From assembly GCA_044425575.1 (NCBI GenBank), contig JAWXVE010000041.1, positions 1 through 19,786 on the forward strand: a stretch of 19,786 nt of DNA. The letters run 5' to 3'. A program made the position numbers and the translations under genes. Shown one piece after another: positions 1 through 8,168 of the stretch; positions within the stretch are counted from its first letter, which is position 1; each line of letters opens with the position of its first letter. Origin of the DNA: JAWXVE01 sp044425575. GTDB taxonomy: Bacteria; Bacillota; Clostridia; Lachnospirales; Lachnospiraceae. The notes under the pieces were generated by a model that worked only from the letters and a program-made list of their open reading frames with translations, did no database searches and was not told the DNA's origin.

Positions 1-293
1 GACCTAAATTTGAGTGTCATAATCGATTTCCCAATCGAATCAACACAGAATTCGTAGAAGTTGTGGACCGAGAGCATGTAAAGATGCGCGTATGGGAGAG
101 GGGGAGTGGAGAAACACTTGCCTGTGGAACTGGATGTTGTGCCACAGCAGTTGCCTGTGTGTTAAGTGGTGCTACAGAGCGAAGTATTGTAGTGGAGTTA
201 TTAGGTGGCAGTTTAGTAATCGAATGGATGGAAGAGACAAATGAAATCTATATGACTGGCCCAGCGACGGAGGTTTACTTAGGAGAAATCTAA
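1..293 (+). CDS. dapF: Diaminopimelate epimerase, C-terminal part (5' end outside window)
   Basis: The enzyme interconverts LL- and meso-diaminopimelate in the cytoplasm, feeding lysine synthesis and peptidoglycan cross-links. The reading frame is open from base 3, before any possible start, and its first visible residues (PKFECHNRFPNRINTEFVEV) match the usual DapF middle region. Roughly 96 C-terminal residues are present, about one third of the usual length. The block ERGSGETLACGTGCCATAVA holds the second catalytic cysteine motif (ACGTG) of the family. An internal GTG at 63 lies in the same frame, but it is not the start because homologous sequence continues upstream. The gene ends with TAA and is followed by an AT-rich gap and a separate promoter, so it is probably the last gene of an upstream unit. 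Confidence 0.93.
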   Translation, partial: PKFECHNRFPNRINTEFVEVVDREHVKMRVWERGSGETLACGTGCCATAVACVLSGATERSIVVELLGGSLVIEWMEETNEIYMTGPATEVYLGEI

Positions 294-360
294 GTAATAG
301 TTTCTTTCTAAAAGTTATAAAAATTTAAGAAAATATCTTGGAAAATATGAATAAGATACC

Positions 361-389
361 TTGATTCTTGGCTGAATTTGTAATATGAT
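361..389 (+). promoter_or_regulatory. Predicted sigma-A promoter for the DUF6106-like gene
   Basis: TTGATT (361-366) and TATGAT (384-389) are separated by exactly 17 bp. The -10 matches the consensus at 5 of 6 positions and the -35 at 4 of 6. The expected transcription start near 396 lies just upstream of the ribosome binding site and ATG at 421. This is a prediction from sequence only. Confidence 0.5.
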
Positions 390-420
390 TAGGTATCTAG
401 ATACACGAAAGGAAAGAAAA

Positions 421-921
421 ATGAGTGATATTTACAAAGAGTATATGGTAAAACGATCAATCTCTAAATTGGGCACAGTAATGAAAGGTGTATGCATTGC
501 CTTAGCGGTAGTGTCTTTTCTCTTATTTTCTAGCTCTATTATAGGTATTGTTCTTGTTGTTGTATTTGTAGGTTTAGCCTATGTGATTCATCTACATTCT
601 GATATTGAATATGAATATCTCTACGTAGATAAAGAATTGTCAGTAGATAAAATTATGGCAAAGTCTAAGAGAAAACATGTGGATACCTTTCTAGTAGAGC
701 AGATGGAAGTAGTGGCTCCAATAGGGTCTTACCATTTAGATGGGTTCAAGCATAAAGACTCTTCTTACAAATTACATGATTTTACATCTAAAAATTCACA
801 ATCAGGTGCGCAAGTCTATGTGATTTATTGTAATAATTCTAAGAAAATTCTCATTGAAGCAGACGAGAGTTTTATGAAAGCAATGCATATGGGTGCCCCG
901 AGAATTGTTCATGTGAACTAA
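421..921 (+). CDS. DUF6106-like small membrane protein
   Basis: This 166-residue protein has a short cytosolic N-terminus, two adjacent hydrophobic segments (about residues 19-37 and 40-57) forming a likely helical hairpin, and a soluble C-terminal domain of about 105 residues. That domain opens with IEYEYLYVDKELSVDKI and a basic KSKRKH stretch, followed by EQMEVVAPIGSYHLD. The order of these blocks resembles the DUF6106 family of Lachnospiraceae, recalled from memory and not searched; its function is unknown. An upstream in-frame ATG exists at 385, but the ATG at 421 is preferred because a purine-rich AAAGGAAAG sequence sits just before it and MSDIYKEYMVKR is a plausible family N-terminus. 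It has its own predicted promoter and is followed after 66 bp by guaB, with which it may be partly co-transcribed. Confidence 0.7.
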   Translation: MSDIYKEYMVKRSISKLGTVMKGVCIALAVVSFLLFSSSIIGIVLVVVFVGLAYVIHLHSDIEYEYLYVDKELSVDKIMAKSKRKHVDTFLVEQMEVVAPIGSYHLDGFKHKDSSYKLHDFTSKNSQSGAQVYVIYCNNSKKILIEADESFMKAMHMGAPRIVHVN

Positions 922-987
922 GGGTATTCACTGACACGAAGTAAGGAAGTAATAAATAGGAATTAGAAGTACAAGTAGGAGGAAGAA

Positions 988-2442
988 ATGGGACAAATTA
1001 TTAGTGAAGGAATTACATTTGATGATGTATTGCTCGTACCAAGTTATTCAGAAGTGTTAGGGAATCAAGTAGACATTACAACTTATCTAACCAAGACAAT
1101 ATGCTTAAATATTCCAATGATGAGTGCTGGTATGGACACAGTGACAGAGCATAGAATGGCAATTGCCATGGCAAGACAAGGTGGAATTGGCATTATTCAT
1201 AAGAATATGTCCATTCAACAACAAGCAGATGAAGTTGATAAGGTAAAACGCTCTGAAAATGGTGTTATTACAGATCCATTCTCGCTTTCTCCAAACCATA
1301 CACTAGGAGATGCAGATGAGTTAATGGGCAAGTTTCGAATCTCAGGTGTTCCAATTACAGAAGGTAAAAAGTTAGTTGGAATCATTACGAATCGTGATTT
1401 AAAGTTTGAAGAAGATTTCACTAAGAAAATAAGTGAGTCCATGACTTCGGAAGGACTAATTACTGCAAGGGAAGGAATTACTTTAGAAGAAGCCAAGAAA
1501 ATATTAGCACATGCTAGAAAAGAAAAGTTACCAATTGTTGATGATAATTTTCATCTAAAAGGATTGATTACCATTAAAGATATTGAAAAGACCATAAAGT
1601 ATCCGGATTCAGCCAAAGATGCCCAAGGAAGGTTGTTATGCGGTGCTGCTATTGGTATTACGGCCAATGTATTAGAACGTGTAGAAGCATTAGTAGAAGC
1701 AAAAGTAGATGTGGTTGTATTGGATTCTGCTCATGGACATTCTGCCAATGTAATTCGTTGTATTAAGATGATTAAAGAGTCATATCCACAGTTGCAAGTA
1801 ATAGCTGGTAATGTGGCAACAGGAGAAGCAACGAAAGCATTAATTGAAGCTGGGGCAGATGCGGTTAAGGTTGGAATTGGTCCGGGTTCTATTTGTACCA
1901 CACGTGTAGTGGCAGGAATTGGTGTTCCACAAATCTCTGCTGTTATGAATGCTTATGCAGTTGCCAAAGAATATGGAATTCCAATTATTGCAGATGGTGG
2001 TATTAAGTACTCGGGAGATATGACAAAGGCTATTGCAGCAGGTGGTAGCGTGTGTATGATGGGTAGTATACTAGCTGGATGTGATGAAAGTCCAGGTACC
2101 TATGAATTATTCCAAGGTCGTAAATATAAGGTATATCGTGGTATGGGCTCTATTGCAGCAATGGAAAATGGTAGCAAAGATCGTTACTTCCAGTCTAATT
2201 CTAAGAAATTAGTACCAGAGGGTGTGGAAGGAAGAGTTGCTTATAAAGGATATGTGGAAGATACTGTATTCCAATTAATGGGTGGTCTGCGTTCTGGAAT
2301 GGGGTATTGTGGAGCAGATTCTATACAGAGACTACAGGAGGAAGGGAAGTTTGTTAAAATTTCCGCAGCTTCTCTTAAGGAAAGTCATCCACATGATATC
2401 CATATTACAAAGGAAGCACCAAATTATAGTGTGGATGAATAA
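988..2442 (+). CDS. guaB: Inosine-5'-monophosphate dehydrogenase
   Basis: It oxidises IMP to XMP with NAD+, the committed step towards GMP, in the cytosol. The protein has 484 residues, the normal bacterial length. The N-terminus carries the family signature FDDVLLVPSYSEVL. A pair of CBS domains (roughly residues 95-205, with typical GVPITE and KLPIVDD strands) is inserted in the TIM barrel. The catalytic loop GPGSICTTR places the nucleophile at Cys303. The mobile flap and C-terminal YKGYVEDTVFQLMGGLRSGMGYCGA segment are complete. The start is set by AGGAGGA 4-5 bases before ATG 988. No guanine riboswitch or other long leader fits in the 66-bp upstream gap. purH begins 20 bp downstream of the stop, so the two are probably one transcript. 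Confidence 0.97.
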   Translation: MGQIISEGITFDDVLLVPSYSEVLGNQVDITTYLTKTICLNIPMMSAGMDTVTEHRMAIAMARQGGIGIIHKNMSIQQQADEVDKVKRSENGVITDPFSLSPNHTLGDADELMGKFRISGVPITEGKKLVGIITNRDLKFEEDFTKKISESMTSEGLITAREGITLEEAKKILAHARKEKLPIVDDNFHLKGLITIKDIEKTIKYPDSAKDAQGRLLCGAAIGITANVLERVEALVEAKVDVVVLDSAHGHSANVIRCIKMIKESYPQLQVIAGNVATGEATKALIEAGADAVKVGIGPGSICTTRVVAGIGVPQISAVMNAYAVAKEYGIPIIADGGIKYSGDMTKAIAAGGSVCMMGSILAGCDESPGTYELFQGRKYKVYRGMGSIAAMENGSKDRYFQSNSKKLVPEGVEGRVAYKGYVEDTVFQLMGGLRSGMGYCGADSIQRLQEEGKFVKISAASLKESHPHDIHITKEAPNYSVDE

Positions 2443-2462
2443 CTGGCCATATGGAGGGAAAA

Positions 2463-4016
2463 ATGAGAGCATTAATTAGTGTATCAGATAAAACAGGGAT
2501 CGTAGAATTTGCAAAGGAATTAATTGATTTAGGTGTGGAAATTGTATCAACAGGTGGCACTTATGCAAAATTTCAAGAGGAAGGCGTAGCAGCTACGGAA
2601 ATATCCCAAATAACAGGATTTCCAGAGTGCTTAGATGGGCGTGTTAAGACATTGCATCCAATGGTACACGCTGGAATTCTTGCCATGAGATCTAAGGAAG
2701 AGCACATGAAGCAATTAGAAGATTTAGGTGTAGACACCATTGATTTTGTAATTGTAAACCTCTATCCATTTAAAGCAACTATTTTAAAAGAAGGCGTGAC
2801 TAGAGGCGAGGCAGTAGAGAATATTGATATTGGTGGACCAACTATGCTTCGTAGCGCGGCAAAGAACTACCAAGATGTAGCAGTGATTACAGATCCAAGT
2901 GATTATGAGACTGTAGTGGCAGAGATGAAAGCAGCGGGAAGTGTATCTTTAGAGACCAAGTTTTATCTCATGCAGAAGGTATTTATGCATACCGCTCATT
3001 ACGATGCCATGATTGCAGATTATCTAAAGAGTCAGCGTGGAGACCATGGTTTTGCAGATACTTTAACCATGACATTTGAAAAAGTACAAGATATGCGATA
3101 TGGGGAAAACCCACATCAATCAGCAGCGTTTTATAGAGAAGTACCAAAACAAATAGGTTCTTTAGTAGATGCGATACAATTAAATGGAAAAGAATTGTCT
3201 TTTAATAATATTAATGATACCAATGGTGCTTTAGAATTATTAAAAGAATTTACGGAGCCAACTGTAGTGGGATGTAAACACGGAAATCCTTGTGGAGTGG
3301 GAAGTGCAGGAACTATTGACGAAGCATGGACTAAAGCTTACGAAGCAGATAAGATGTCTATCTTTGGAGGAATCGTAGTAGCCAATGGTGAGATTACAGC
3401 TAAAATGGCAAATGAAATGCATAATATTTTCTTAGAAGTGATTGTAGCGCCAAGCTATGAAGAAGAGGCTCTTACGATTCTATCGGCAAAGAAGAATATT
3501 CGAGTACTATCCCTTTCTAATATTGCCACACCACAACCTTCTTATGCGTTAGATATGAAGAAGGTAAATGGTGGATTAATTGTACAGACTATCGATAGTC
3601 AATTATATGAGAAAGAGAATTGGAAAGTAGTGACCAAAGTACAACCGACTCAGGCACAAATCGATGATATGGTATTTGGTATGAAAGTCGTGAAATTTGT
3701 TAAGTCCAATGGAATCTGCGTTGTAAAAAATGGACAAAGTGTAGGAATTGGACCAGGACAGGTGAATCGAATCTGGGCAACAACCCAATGCTTTGAACAT
3801 GCGGAAGAGTTAATTGGACCAACTGCAACGCAAGGAGCAGTTTTAGCTTCTGATGCATTCTTCCCATTTGATGATGTAGTAGAGGCAGCGCACCGTGCAG
3901 GTATCACTGCTATTATTCAACCAGGCGGAGCCATGAAGGATCAAATGTCCATTGATAAAGCAGATGAGTATGGTATTGCCATGGTATTTACAGGTATGAG
4001 ACATTTTAAACATTAG
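2463..4016 (+). CDS. purH: Bifunctional AICAR formyltransferase / IMP cyclohydrolase
   Basis: PurH performs the last two steps of purine synthesis: formyl transfer from 10-formyl-THF to AICAR, then ring closure to IMP. The N-terminal cyclohydrolase domain begins RALISVSDKTGIVEFAKEL and contains STGGT and the GFPECLDGRVKTLHP block. The C-terminal transformylase domain has RYGENPHQ, KHGNPCGVG (the Lys-His catalytic pair), FGGI and SDAFFPFDD. I chose ATG 2463 (517 residues) over the in-frame ATG at 2451 because GGAGGG (2454-2459) lies between them at a fitting distance, and because PurH proteins usually begin at the RALISVSDKTG segment. It lies 20 bp after guaB, whose product consumes PurH's product IMP. 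The transformylase motif reads KHGNPCG where KHTNPCG or KHANPCG is common; this is a mild variant. Confidence 0.97.
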   Translation: MRALISVSDKTGIVEFAKELIDLGVEIVSTGGTYAKFQEEGVAATEISQITGFPECLDGRVKTLHPMVHAGILAMRSKEEHMKQLEDLGVDTIDFVIVNLYPFKATILKEGVTRGEAVENIDIGGPTMLRSAAKNYQDVAVITDPSDYETVVAEMKAAGSVSLETKFYLMQKVFMHTAHYDAMIADYLKSQRGDHGFADTLTMTFEKVQDMRYGENPHQSAAFYREVPKQIGSLVDAIQLNGKELSFNNINDTNGALELLKEFTEPTVVGCKHGNPCGVGSAGTIDEAWTKAYEADKMSIFGGIVVANGEITAKMANEMHNIFLEVIVAPSYEEEALTILSAKKNIRVLSLSNIATPQPSYALDMKKVNGGLIVQTIDSQLYEKENWKVVTKVQPTQAQIDDMVFGMKVVKFVKSNGICVVKNGQSVGIGPGQVNRIWATTQCFEHAEELIGPTATQGAVLASDAFFPFDDVVEAAHRAGITAIIQPGGAMKDQMSIDKADEYGIAMVFTGMRHFKH

Positions 4017-4039
4017 ACCACTTTCCTATTTACATGGTT

Positions 4040-4048
4040 TGTGATACT
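4040..4048 (+). promoter_or_regulatory. Weak extended -10 promoter candidate for glnS
   Basis: TGTGATACT has the TG-N form of an extended -10 element followed by GATACT (4043-4048). No good -35 hexamer is present at 16-18 bp upstream. It lies in the 87-bp gap between purH and glnS, the only place a separate glnS promoter could fit before the leader. Confidence 0.25.
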
Positions 4049-4075
4049 ATAGTGCATAGAGAAGAAAATAAACCT

Positions 4076-4103
4076 AGGAGGACTGCAAAGGCAGATAACT
4101 AGT
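4076..4103 (+). promoter_or_regulatory. glnS translation start region with a hairpin between SD and ATG
   Basis: A perfect AGGAGG (4076-4081) stands 22 bases before the ATG at 4104, too far for normal use. Between them CTGC (4083-4086) and GCAG (4091-4094) can pair around an AAAG loop. Folding this 12-base hairpin would bring the effective spacing to about 10 bases. Alternatively the loop sequence AAAGG (4087-4091) is itself the ribosome binding site with 12-base spacing. There is no better in-frame start between the SD and ATG. Confidence 0.45.
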
Positions 4104-5780
4104 ATGAGTGAAGAGAAGAAGGTAGAAGTAGTATCTAGGAATTTTATTGAACAAGAAATAGAGAAAGATTTAGAAGAGGGTACTTATACAACAGTATGTA
4201 CGAGATTTCCGCCAGAACCAAACGGCTATCTCCATATTGGCCATGCAAAGTCCATTTTACTAAATTATGGATTGGCACAAAAATATAATGGAACATTTCA
4301 TATGCGATTTGATGATACAAATCCTACCAAAGAAAAGGTGGAATTTGTGGAATCTATTCTAGAAGATATTAAATGGCTAGGCGTAGATTGGAAAGAAAAC
4401 TTATTCTTTGCATCTGATTATTTTGAGCATATGTATGAAGCGGCAATTAAGTTGATTAAGAAGGGGAAAGCTTATGTATGCGACTTAAATGCAGAAGAGA
4501 TTCGAGAATATCGCGGAACGTTAAAGAGTCCAGGTAAGAATAGTCCCTATCGTGAAAGAAGTGTAGAAGAGAATCTTGCTTTATTTGAAGCAATGAAGAG
4601 TGGGGAGTACCAAGATGGAGAGCGGGTACTACGTGCCAAGATTGATATGGAATCAGGCAATATTAATATGCGTGACCCAATTATCTATCGCGTAGCACGT
4701 ATGAGCCATCACAACACAGGGGATCAGTGGTGTATTTATCCAATGTATGACTTTGCGCATCCTATTGAAGATGCCTATGAAGGAATTACTCACTCTATCT
4801 GTACTTTAGAATTTGCAGATCACAGACCATTATACGATTGGGTCGTGCGAGAAGTAGAATACGAAATGCCGCCAAGGCAGATTGAATTTGCAAAGTTATA
4901 TGTAACCAACGTAGTCACCGGAAAGCGTTACATTAAAAAATTAGTAGAAGAAGGTGTTGTAGATGGGTGGGATGACCCAAGACTAGTATCCATTGCAGCA
5001 TTAAGAAGACGAGGCTTTACCAAAGAATCTCTTAAGTTATTCGTAGATTTATGCGGAGTCTCTAAGGCGAATTCTTCTGTAGATTATGGCATGCTAGAGT
5101 ACTGTATTAGGGAAGACTTAAAGCTGAAGAAGTCTCGTGTTATGGCAGTGCTAGACCCAATTAAATTAGTCATTGACAATTATCCAGAAGATCAAGTAGA
5201 GTATTTTGATGTACCTAATAATATGGAAAATGAATCCCTTGGTATGAGGCAAGTTCCATTTGAAAAAGTACTTTATATTGATCGTGAAGATTTTATGGAA
5301 GAACCACCGAAGAAATATTTTCGTTTATATCCAGGTAATGAAGTACGTTTAATGCATGCCTATTTTGTAACTTGTGAGAGTTTTATTAAGGATGAAAATG
5401 GAAAAGTAGTAGAGATTCACTGTACGTATGACCCAGAGACAAGGTCAGGGTCAGGCTTTAGTGCACGTAAGGTAAAGGGGACCATTCATTGGGTGCCAGC
5501 ATCCCATGCAATCAAAACAAAAGTACGGTTGTATGAGAATATTATTGATGAAGAAAAGGGAGTGCATAACGAAGATGGCTCCTTAAACTTGAATCCAAAT
5601 TCAATTACTGTGTTAGAAGAGTGCTATGTGGAACCGTGTATAGAAGGTGCCAAAGCATACGATAGTTTTCAATTCGTAAGACAAGGATTCTTCTGTGTTG
5701 ACAGTAAGGATTCTACAGAAGACCAACTAGTATTTAATCGAATTGTTTCATTAAAGAGTTCTTATAAACTACCTAAGTAG
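4104..5780 (+). CDS. glnS: Glutaminyl-tRNA synthetase
   Basis: It charges tRNA-Gln with glutamine directly. The protein has 558 residues, close to the E. coli enzyme. The class I HIGH motif is in PPEPNGYLHIGHAKS (HIGH at 44-47), followed by MRFDDTNPTKE, which is typical of GlnRS rather than GluRS. The middle has the GlnRS catalytic elements ICTLEFADHRPLYDW and WDDPRL. The C-terminal anticodon-binding beta-barrels are complete (FRLYPGNEVRLMHAY, GTIHWV, FQFVRQGFFCVD). The KMSKS region reads VVTGKRYIKKL (270-280) instead of the usual MSKRKL, keeping the lysine before the arginine. Many Firmicutes lack GlnRS and use the Glu-tRNA-Gln amidotransferase route, so its presence is informative. It is followed 41 bp later by the DUF2225 gene. 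Confidence 0.95.
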   Translation: MSEEKKVEVVSRNFIEQEIEKDLEEGTYTTVCTRFPPEPNGYLHIGHAKSILLNYGLAQKYNGTFHMRFDDTNPTKEKVEFVESILEDIKWLGVDWKENLFFASDYFEHMYEAAIKLIKKGKAYVCDLNAEEIREYRGTLKSPGKNSPYRERSVEENLALFEAMKSGEYQDGERVLRAKIDMESGNINMRDPIIYRVARMSHHNTGDQWCIYPMYDFAHPIEDAYEGITHSICTLEFADHRPLYDWVVREVEYEMPPRQIEFAKLYVTNVVTGKRYIKKLVEEGVVDGWDDPRLVSIAALRRRGFTKESLKLFVDLCGVSKANSSVDYGMLEYCIREDLKLKKSRVMAVLDPIKLVIDNYPEDQVEYFDVPNNMENESLGMRQVPFEKVLYIDREDFMEEPPKKYFRLYPGNEVRLMHAYFVTCESFIKDENGKVVEIHCTYDPETRSGSGFSARKVKGTIHWVPASHAIKTKVRLYENIIDEEKGVHNEDGSLNLNPNSITVLEECYVEPCIEGAKAYDSFQFVRQGFFCVDSKDSTEDQLVFNRIVSLKSSYKLPK

Positions 5781-5821
5781 ATTAATGCACAACATGCTAA
5801 AAGAAAGGGACGGATAGTATT

Positions 5822-6673
5822 ATGGTAAATATTTTTGCGGGATTAGAGAAGTTTGGAGTGAACCCAGAGTCAGCAAGTTTGTTTGAGGACAAAGAAGCGG
5901 AGAAGGAAAAACAAAAGCAGGAGGCAGCAGCAAGTGCTCCACCTGAAGTCAAGGAAGAAGAATTACTCTTTGAACGTACCTATGAATGCCCTATTTGTGA
6001 CGAAGAGTTTAAAGTGAAAACAGTTAAGAATGGAAAGGCGAAATCTTTAGGTGTCGATATTGATTTACGTGCTAAGTACGAGGGAATTGACATGGTGAAA
6101 TACGATGTGCTAGCTTGTCCACATTGTGGCTTTGCCATTTTATCACGTTATTTGAAAACAGTTACGCCAACTCAGCGTAAATTAGTTCGTGAAAAGATTT
6201 CTGGAGACTTTAAAGGATTACATCATGATGGTCCTATTTATACATATGAGCAAGCAATGGAGCGTTACCAGCTTACCCTTGCCAATGCTGTTGTAAAAGG
6301 TGCAAAAGCAAGTGAAAAAGCGTATATTTGTCTAAAAAGTGGATGGCTTGTACGAGGAATGGCTGAAAATCTAGAGCTAACAGATCCTAATTATGAAGAA
6401 TTATCTAAGAAATATGCAGTTCTAGAGGGAGAGTATATTAAGAATGCCATGGAAGGTTTTGTAGTAGCAAGACAAAAAGAAGCTTATCCAATGTGTGGCA
6501 TGGACGAATACACAGTAGATTATCTCATTGCAGCATTAGCAATCGAATGTAAGTCTTATGATATTGCTTCAAAATTAATCTCGACTATACTTGCTAGTAC
6601 AACAACACCGCCACGAATCAAGGAAAAAGCAAGAGATTTAAAAGAGATTGTTATTGAAAATAAGAATGCATAA
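5822..6673 (+). CDS. DUF2225 zinc-ribbon-like protein
   Basis: This 283-residue soluble protein resembles the DUF2225 family, which is widespread in Clostridia and of unknown biochemical role. The first 50 residues are low-complexity and rich in Glu, Lys and Ala, probably a flexible or coiled linker. Two CxxC knuckles follow, CPIC (Cys56, Cys59) and CPHC (Cys99, Cys102), separated by about 40 residues, consistent with one bound zinc. The rest is alpha-helical and looks TPR-like (EQAMERYQLTLANAVVKGAKASEKAYICLKSG is typical in spacing). AAAGGGA at 5804-5810 lies 11 bases before ATG 5822. The stop at 6671-6673 overlaps the ribosome binding site of the next gene, so the two are almost certainly co-transcribed. 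Confidence 0.85.
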   Translation: MVNIFAGLEKFGVNPESASLFEDKEAEKEKQKQEAAASAPPEVKEEELLFERTYECPICDEEFKVKTVKNGKAKSLGVDIDLRAKYEGIDMVKYDVLACPHCGFAILSRYLKTVTPTQRKLVREKISGDFKGLHHDGPIYTYEQAMERYQLTLANAVVKGAKASEKAYICLKSGWLVRGMAENLELTDPNYEELSKKYAVLEGEYIKNAMEGFVVARQKEAYPMCGMDEYTVDYLIAALAIECKSYDIASKLISTILASTTTPPRIKEKARDLKEIVIENKNA

Positions 6674-6686
6674 AGGATAGATTATT

Positions 6687-8123
6687 GTGAATGAATTAGC
6701 AATTGTCTTACAACCAAATAAGGAACAGTTTTTGTACTTACAGATCTATGAGTACATTACAAATGAAATTAAAATGAGGAAGTTACTCGCTGGCGAGAAA
6801 CTTCCTTCAACACGTTTTCTGGCACAATATCTTCAAGTGTCTAGAAGTACAGTAGAACTAGCATATGAACAGTTAGTAGCAGAAGGATATATTGAGTCGA
6901 AACCTTATAAAGGCTACTATGTGAATCATATTGAACATTTAGCACGAATGGAGTCTATTAGCCATTTACCTAGACGAAATAGTGAATCGAATCCTGCTAA
7001 GGAAGAAGATCATATTGTATATGAATATGATTTTTCTCCAAACAAGGTAGAAATGCAAGGATTTCCCTTTAGTGTATGGAAGAAAATCCAGAAAGAGGCT
7101 CTTGCAGAAAATGAATACAAATTATTTGCTTTAGGAGAACCAAGGGGCGAAGAGGCACTTAGAGCTGCCATTGCACACTATTTGCATGGTTCTAGAGGGG
7201 TGATTTGTGAGAAAGAGCAGATTATTATTGGTGCAGGGAATGATTATTTACTCATGTTACTGGAAAAAATCCTTGGCGAGGAACAAGTGGTTGCCATCGA
7301 AAATCCAACGTATCAGAGAGTATATCATATTTTTCACAGTTTCGGTTATAAGGTTCATTCTATTGAATTAGATGGCCAAGGTATTCAAATAAAACCTCTA
7401 TGCGAAAGTAATGCTACCATAGCCTATGTAACGCCAGCTCATCAATTCCCTACCGGCCAAGTTATGCCAATTGCCAGGCGACTAGAACTGTTAGGGTGGG
7501 CAGGTTCCAGCACAAATCGTTACATTATTGAAGATGATTATGATAGTGAATTCCGCTATAAAGGCAGACCTGTGAAATCGTTACAATCCTTAGATGAGTG
7601 TGGAAGTGTAATTTATATGGGAACCTTTTCTAAAGCCATTGCCCCTGCCATTCGTATTAGTTACATGGTATTACCTAAGAGATTATTAGAAAAATACGAA
7701 AAGCAAGCTTATTTTTATTCCTCTACAGTATCCATTATTGACCAAACTACCCTAGAATTATTTATAAGAGAGGGGTATTTTGAACGTCACCTAAATAAAA
7801 TGCGGAAACGCTACAAGGAAAAACATGACTTATTACTTGCTCTACTGAAGGAATATGAACCACTTATTACGGTGGAGGGAGAGAATCTTGGTTTGCATCT
7901 GATCTTGACCTATCATGGAGACAAGAGTCAGGAACAGGTTTTAGAAGAAGCACAGAGTGCAAAAGTAAAGGTATATCCAATGAGTGCATATTGGAATAAA
8001 ATGGAACAAGATGAGAATGCTTGTATACAAATATTAATTGGGTACGCTAGTGTAGAGTTAGAAGATATTCGAAAGGGAATGACACGTTTGCTACAAGTGT
8101 GGAGCTTATCGAATTGTAAATAG
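6687..8123 (+). CDS. MocR/PdxR-type regulator (GntR helix-turn-helix fused to aminotransferase fold)
   Basis: The protein has 478 residues, the normal MocR length. Residues 1-80 form a GntR-like winged helix (GEKLPSTRFLAQYLQVSRST, then VELAYEQLVAEGYIESKPYKGYYV). From about residue 110 the chain is a class I aminotransferase fold. The PLP-binding lysine is Lys316 in MGTFSKAIAPAIRISYMVLP, with the usual YVTPAHQFPTGQVMP and EDDYDSEFRY motifs upstream. Such proteins sense PLP or an amino compound and regulate genes for vitamin B6, GABA or amino acid metabolism. The target here cannot be told, since no pdxST or transporter is adjacent. Start is GTG 6687, with AAAGGA (6672-6677) 9 bases upstream. 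It is 13 bp from the DUF2225 stop. A 16-bp palindrome just after the gene could be an operator. Confidence 0.92.
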   Translation: MNELAIVLQPNKEQFLYLQIYEYITNEIKMRKLLAGEKLPSTRFLAQYLQVSRSTVELAYEQLVAEGYIESKPYKGYYVNHIEHLARMESISHLPRRNSESNPAKEEDHIVYEYDFSPNKVEMQGFPFSVWKKIQKEALAENEYKLFALGEPRGEEALRAAIAHYLHGSRGVICEKEQIIIGAGNDYLLMLLEKILGEEQVVAIENPTYQRVYHIFHSFGYKVHSIELDGQGIQIKPLCESNATIAYVTPAHQFPTGQVMPIARRLELLGWAGSSTNRYIIEDDYDSEFRYKGRPVKSLQSLDECGSVIYMGTFSKAIAPAIRISYMVLPKRLLEKYEKQAYFYSSTVSIIDQTTLELFIREGYFERHLNKMRKRYKEKHDLLLALLKEYEPLITVEGENLGLHLILTYHGDKSQEQVLEEAQSAKVKVYPMSAYWNKMEQDENACIQILIGYASVELEDIRKGMTRLLQVWSLSNCK

Positions 8124-8130
8124 TGCTTCA

Positions 8131-8146
8131 CAATGGCATGCCATTG
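8131..8146. repeat. 16-bp perfect palindrome in the mocR-dgt gap
   Basis: CAATGGCATGCCATTG reads identically on both strands. It lies 7 bp after the regulator stop and 22 bp before the dgt start. With no loop it is a poor RNA hairpin and a better fit for a dimeric DNA-binding site. Whether the adjacent MocR binds it is not shown. Confidence 0.6.
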
Positions 8147-8168
8147 GACGACAGAATAGGAGAAACAA

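Noticed and set aside
294..360. Terminator after dapF
   Set aside because: Only a very AT-rich imperfect repeat (TTTCTT ... AAGAAA) with a long loop; not supportable as a hairpin terminator.
922..987. Guanine riboswitch or promoter before guaB
   Set aside because: Only 66 bp; no riboswitch core. A CTGACA/16/TAAATA pair is too weak to call a promoter.
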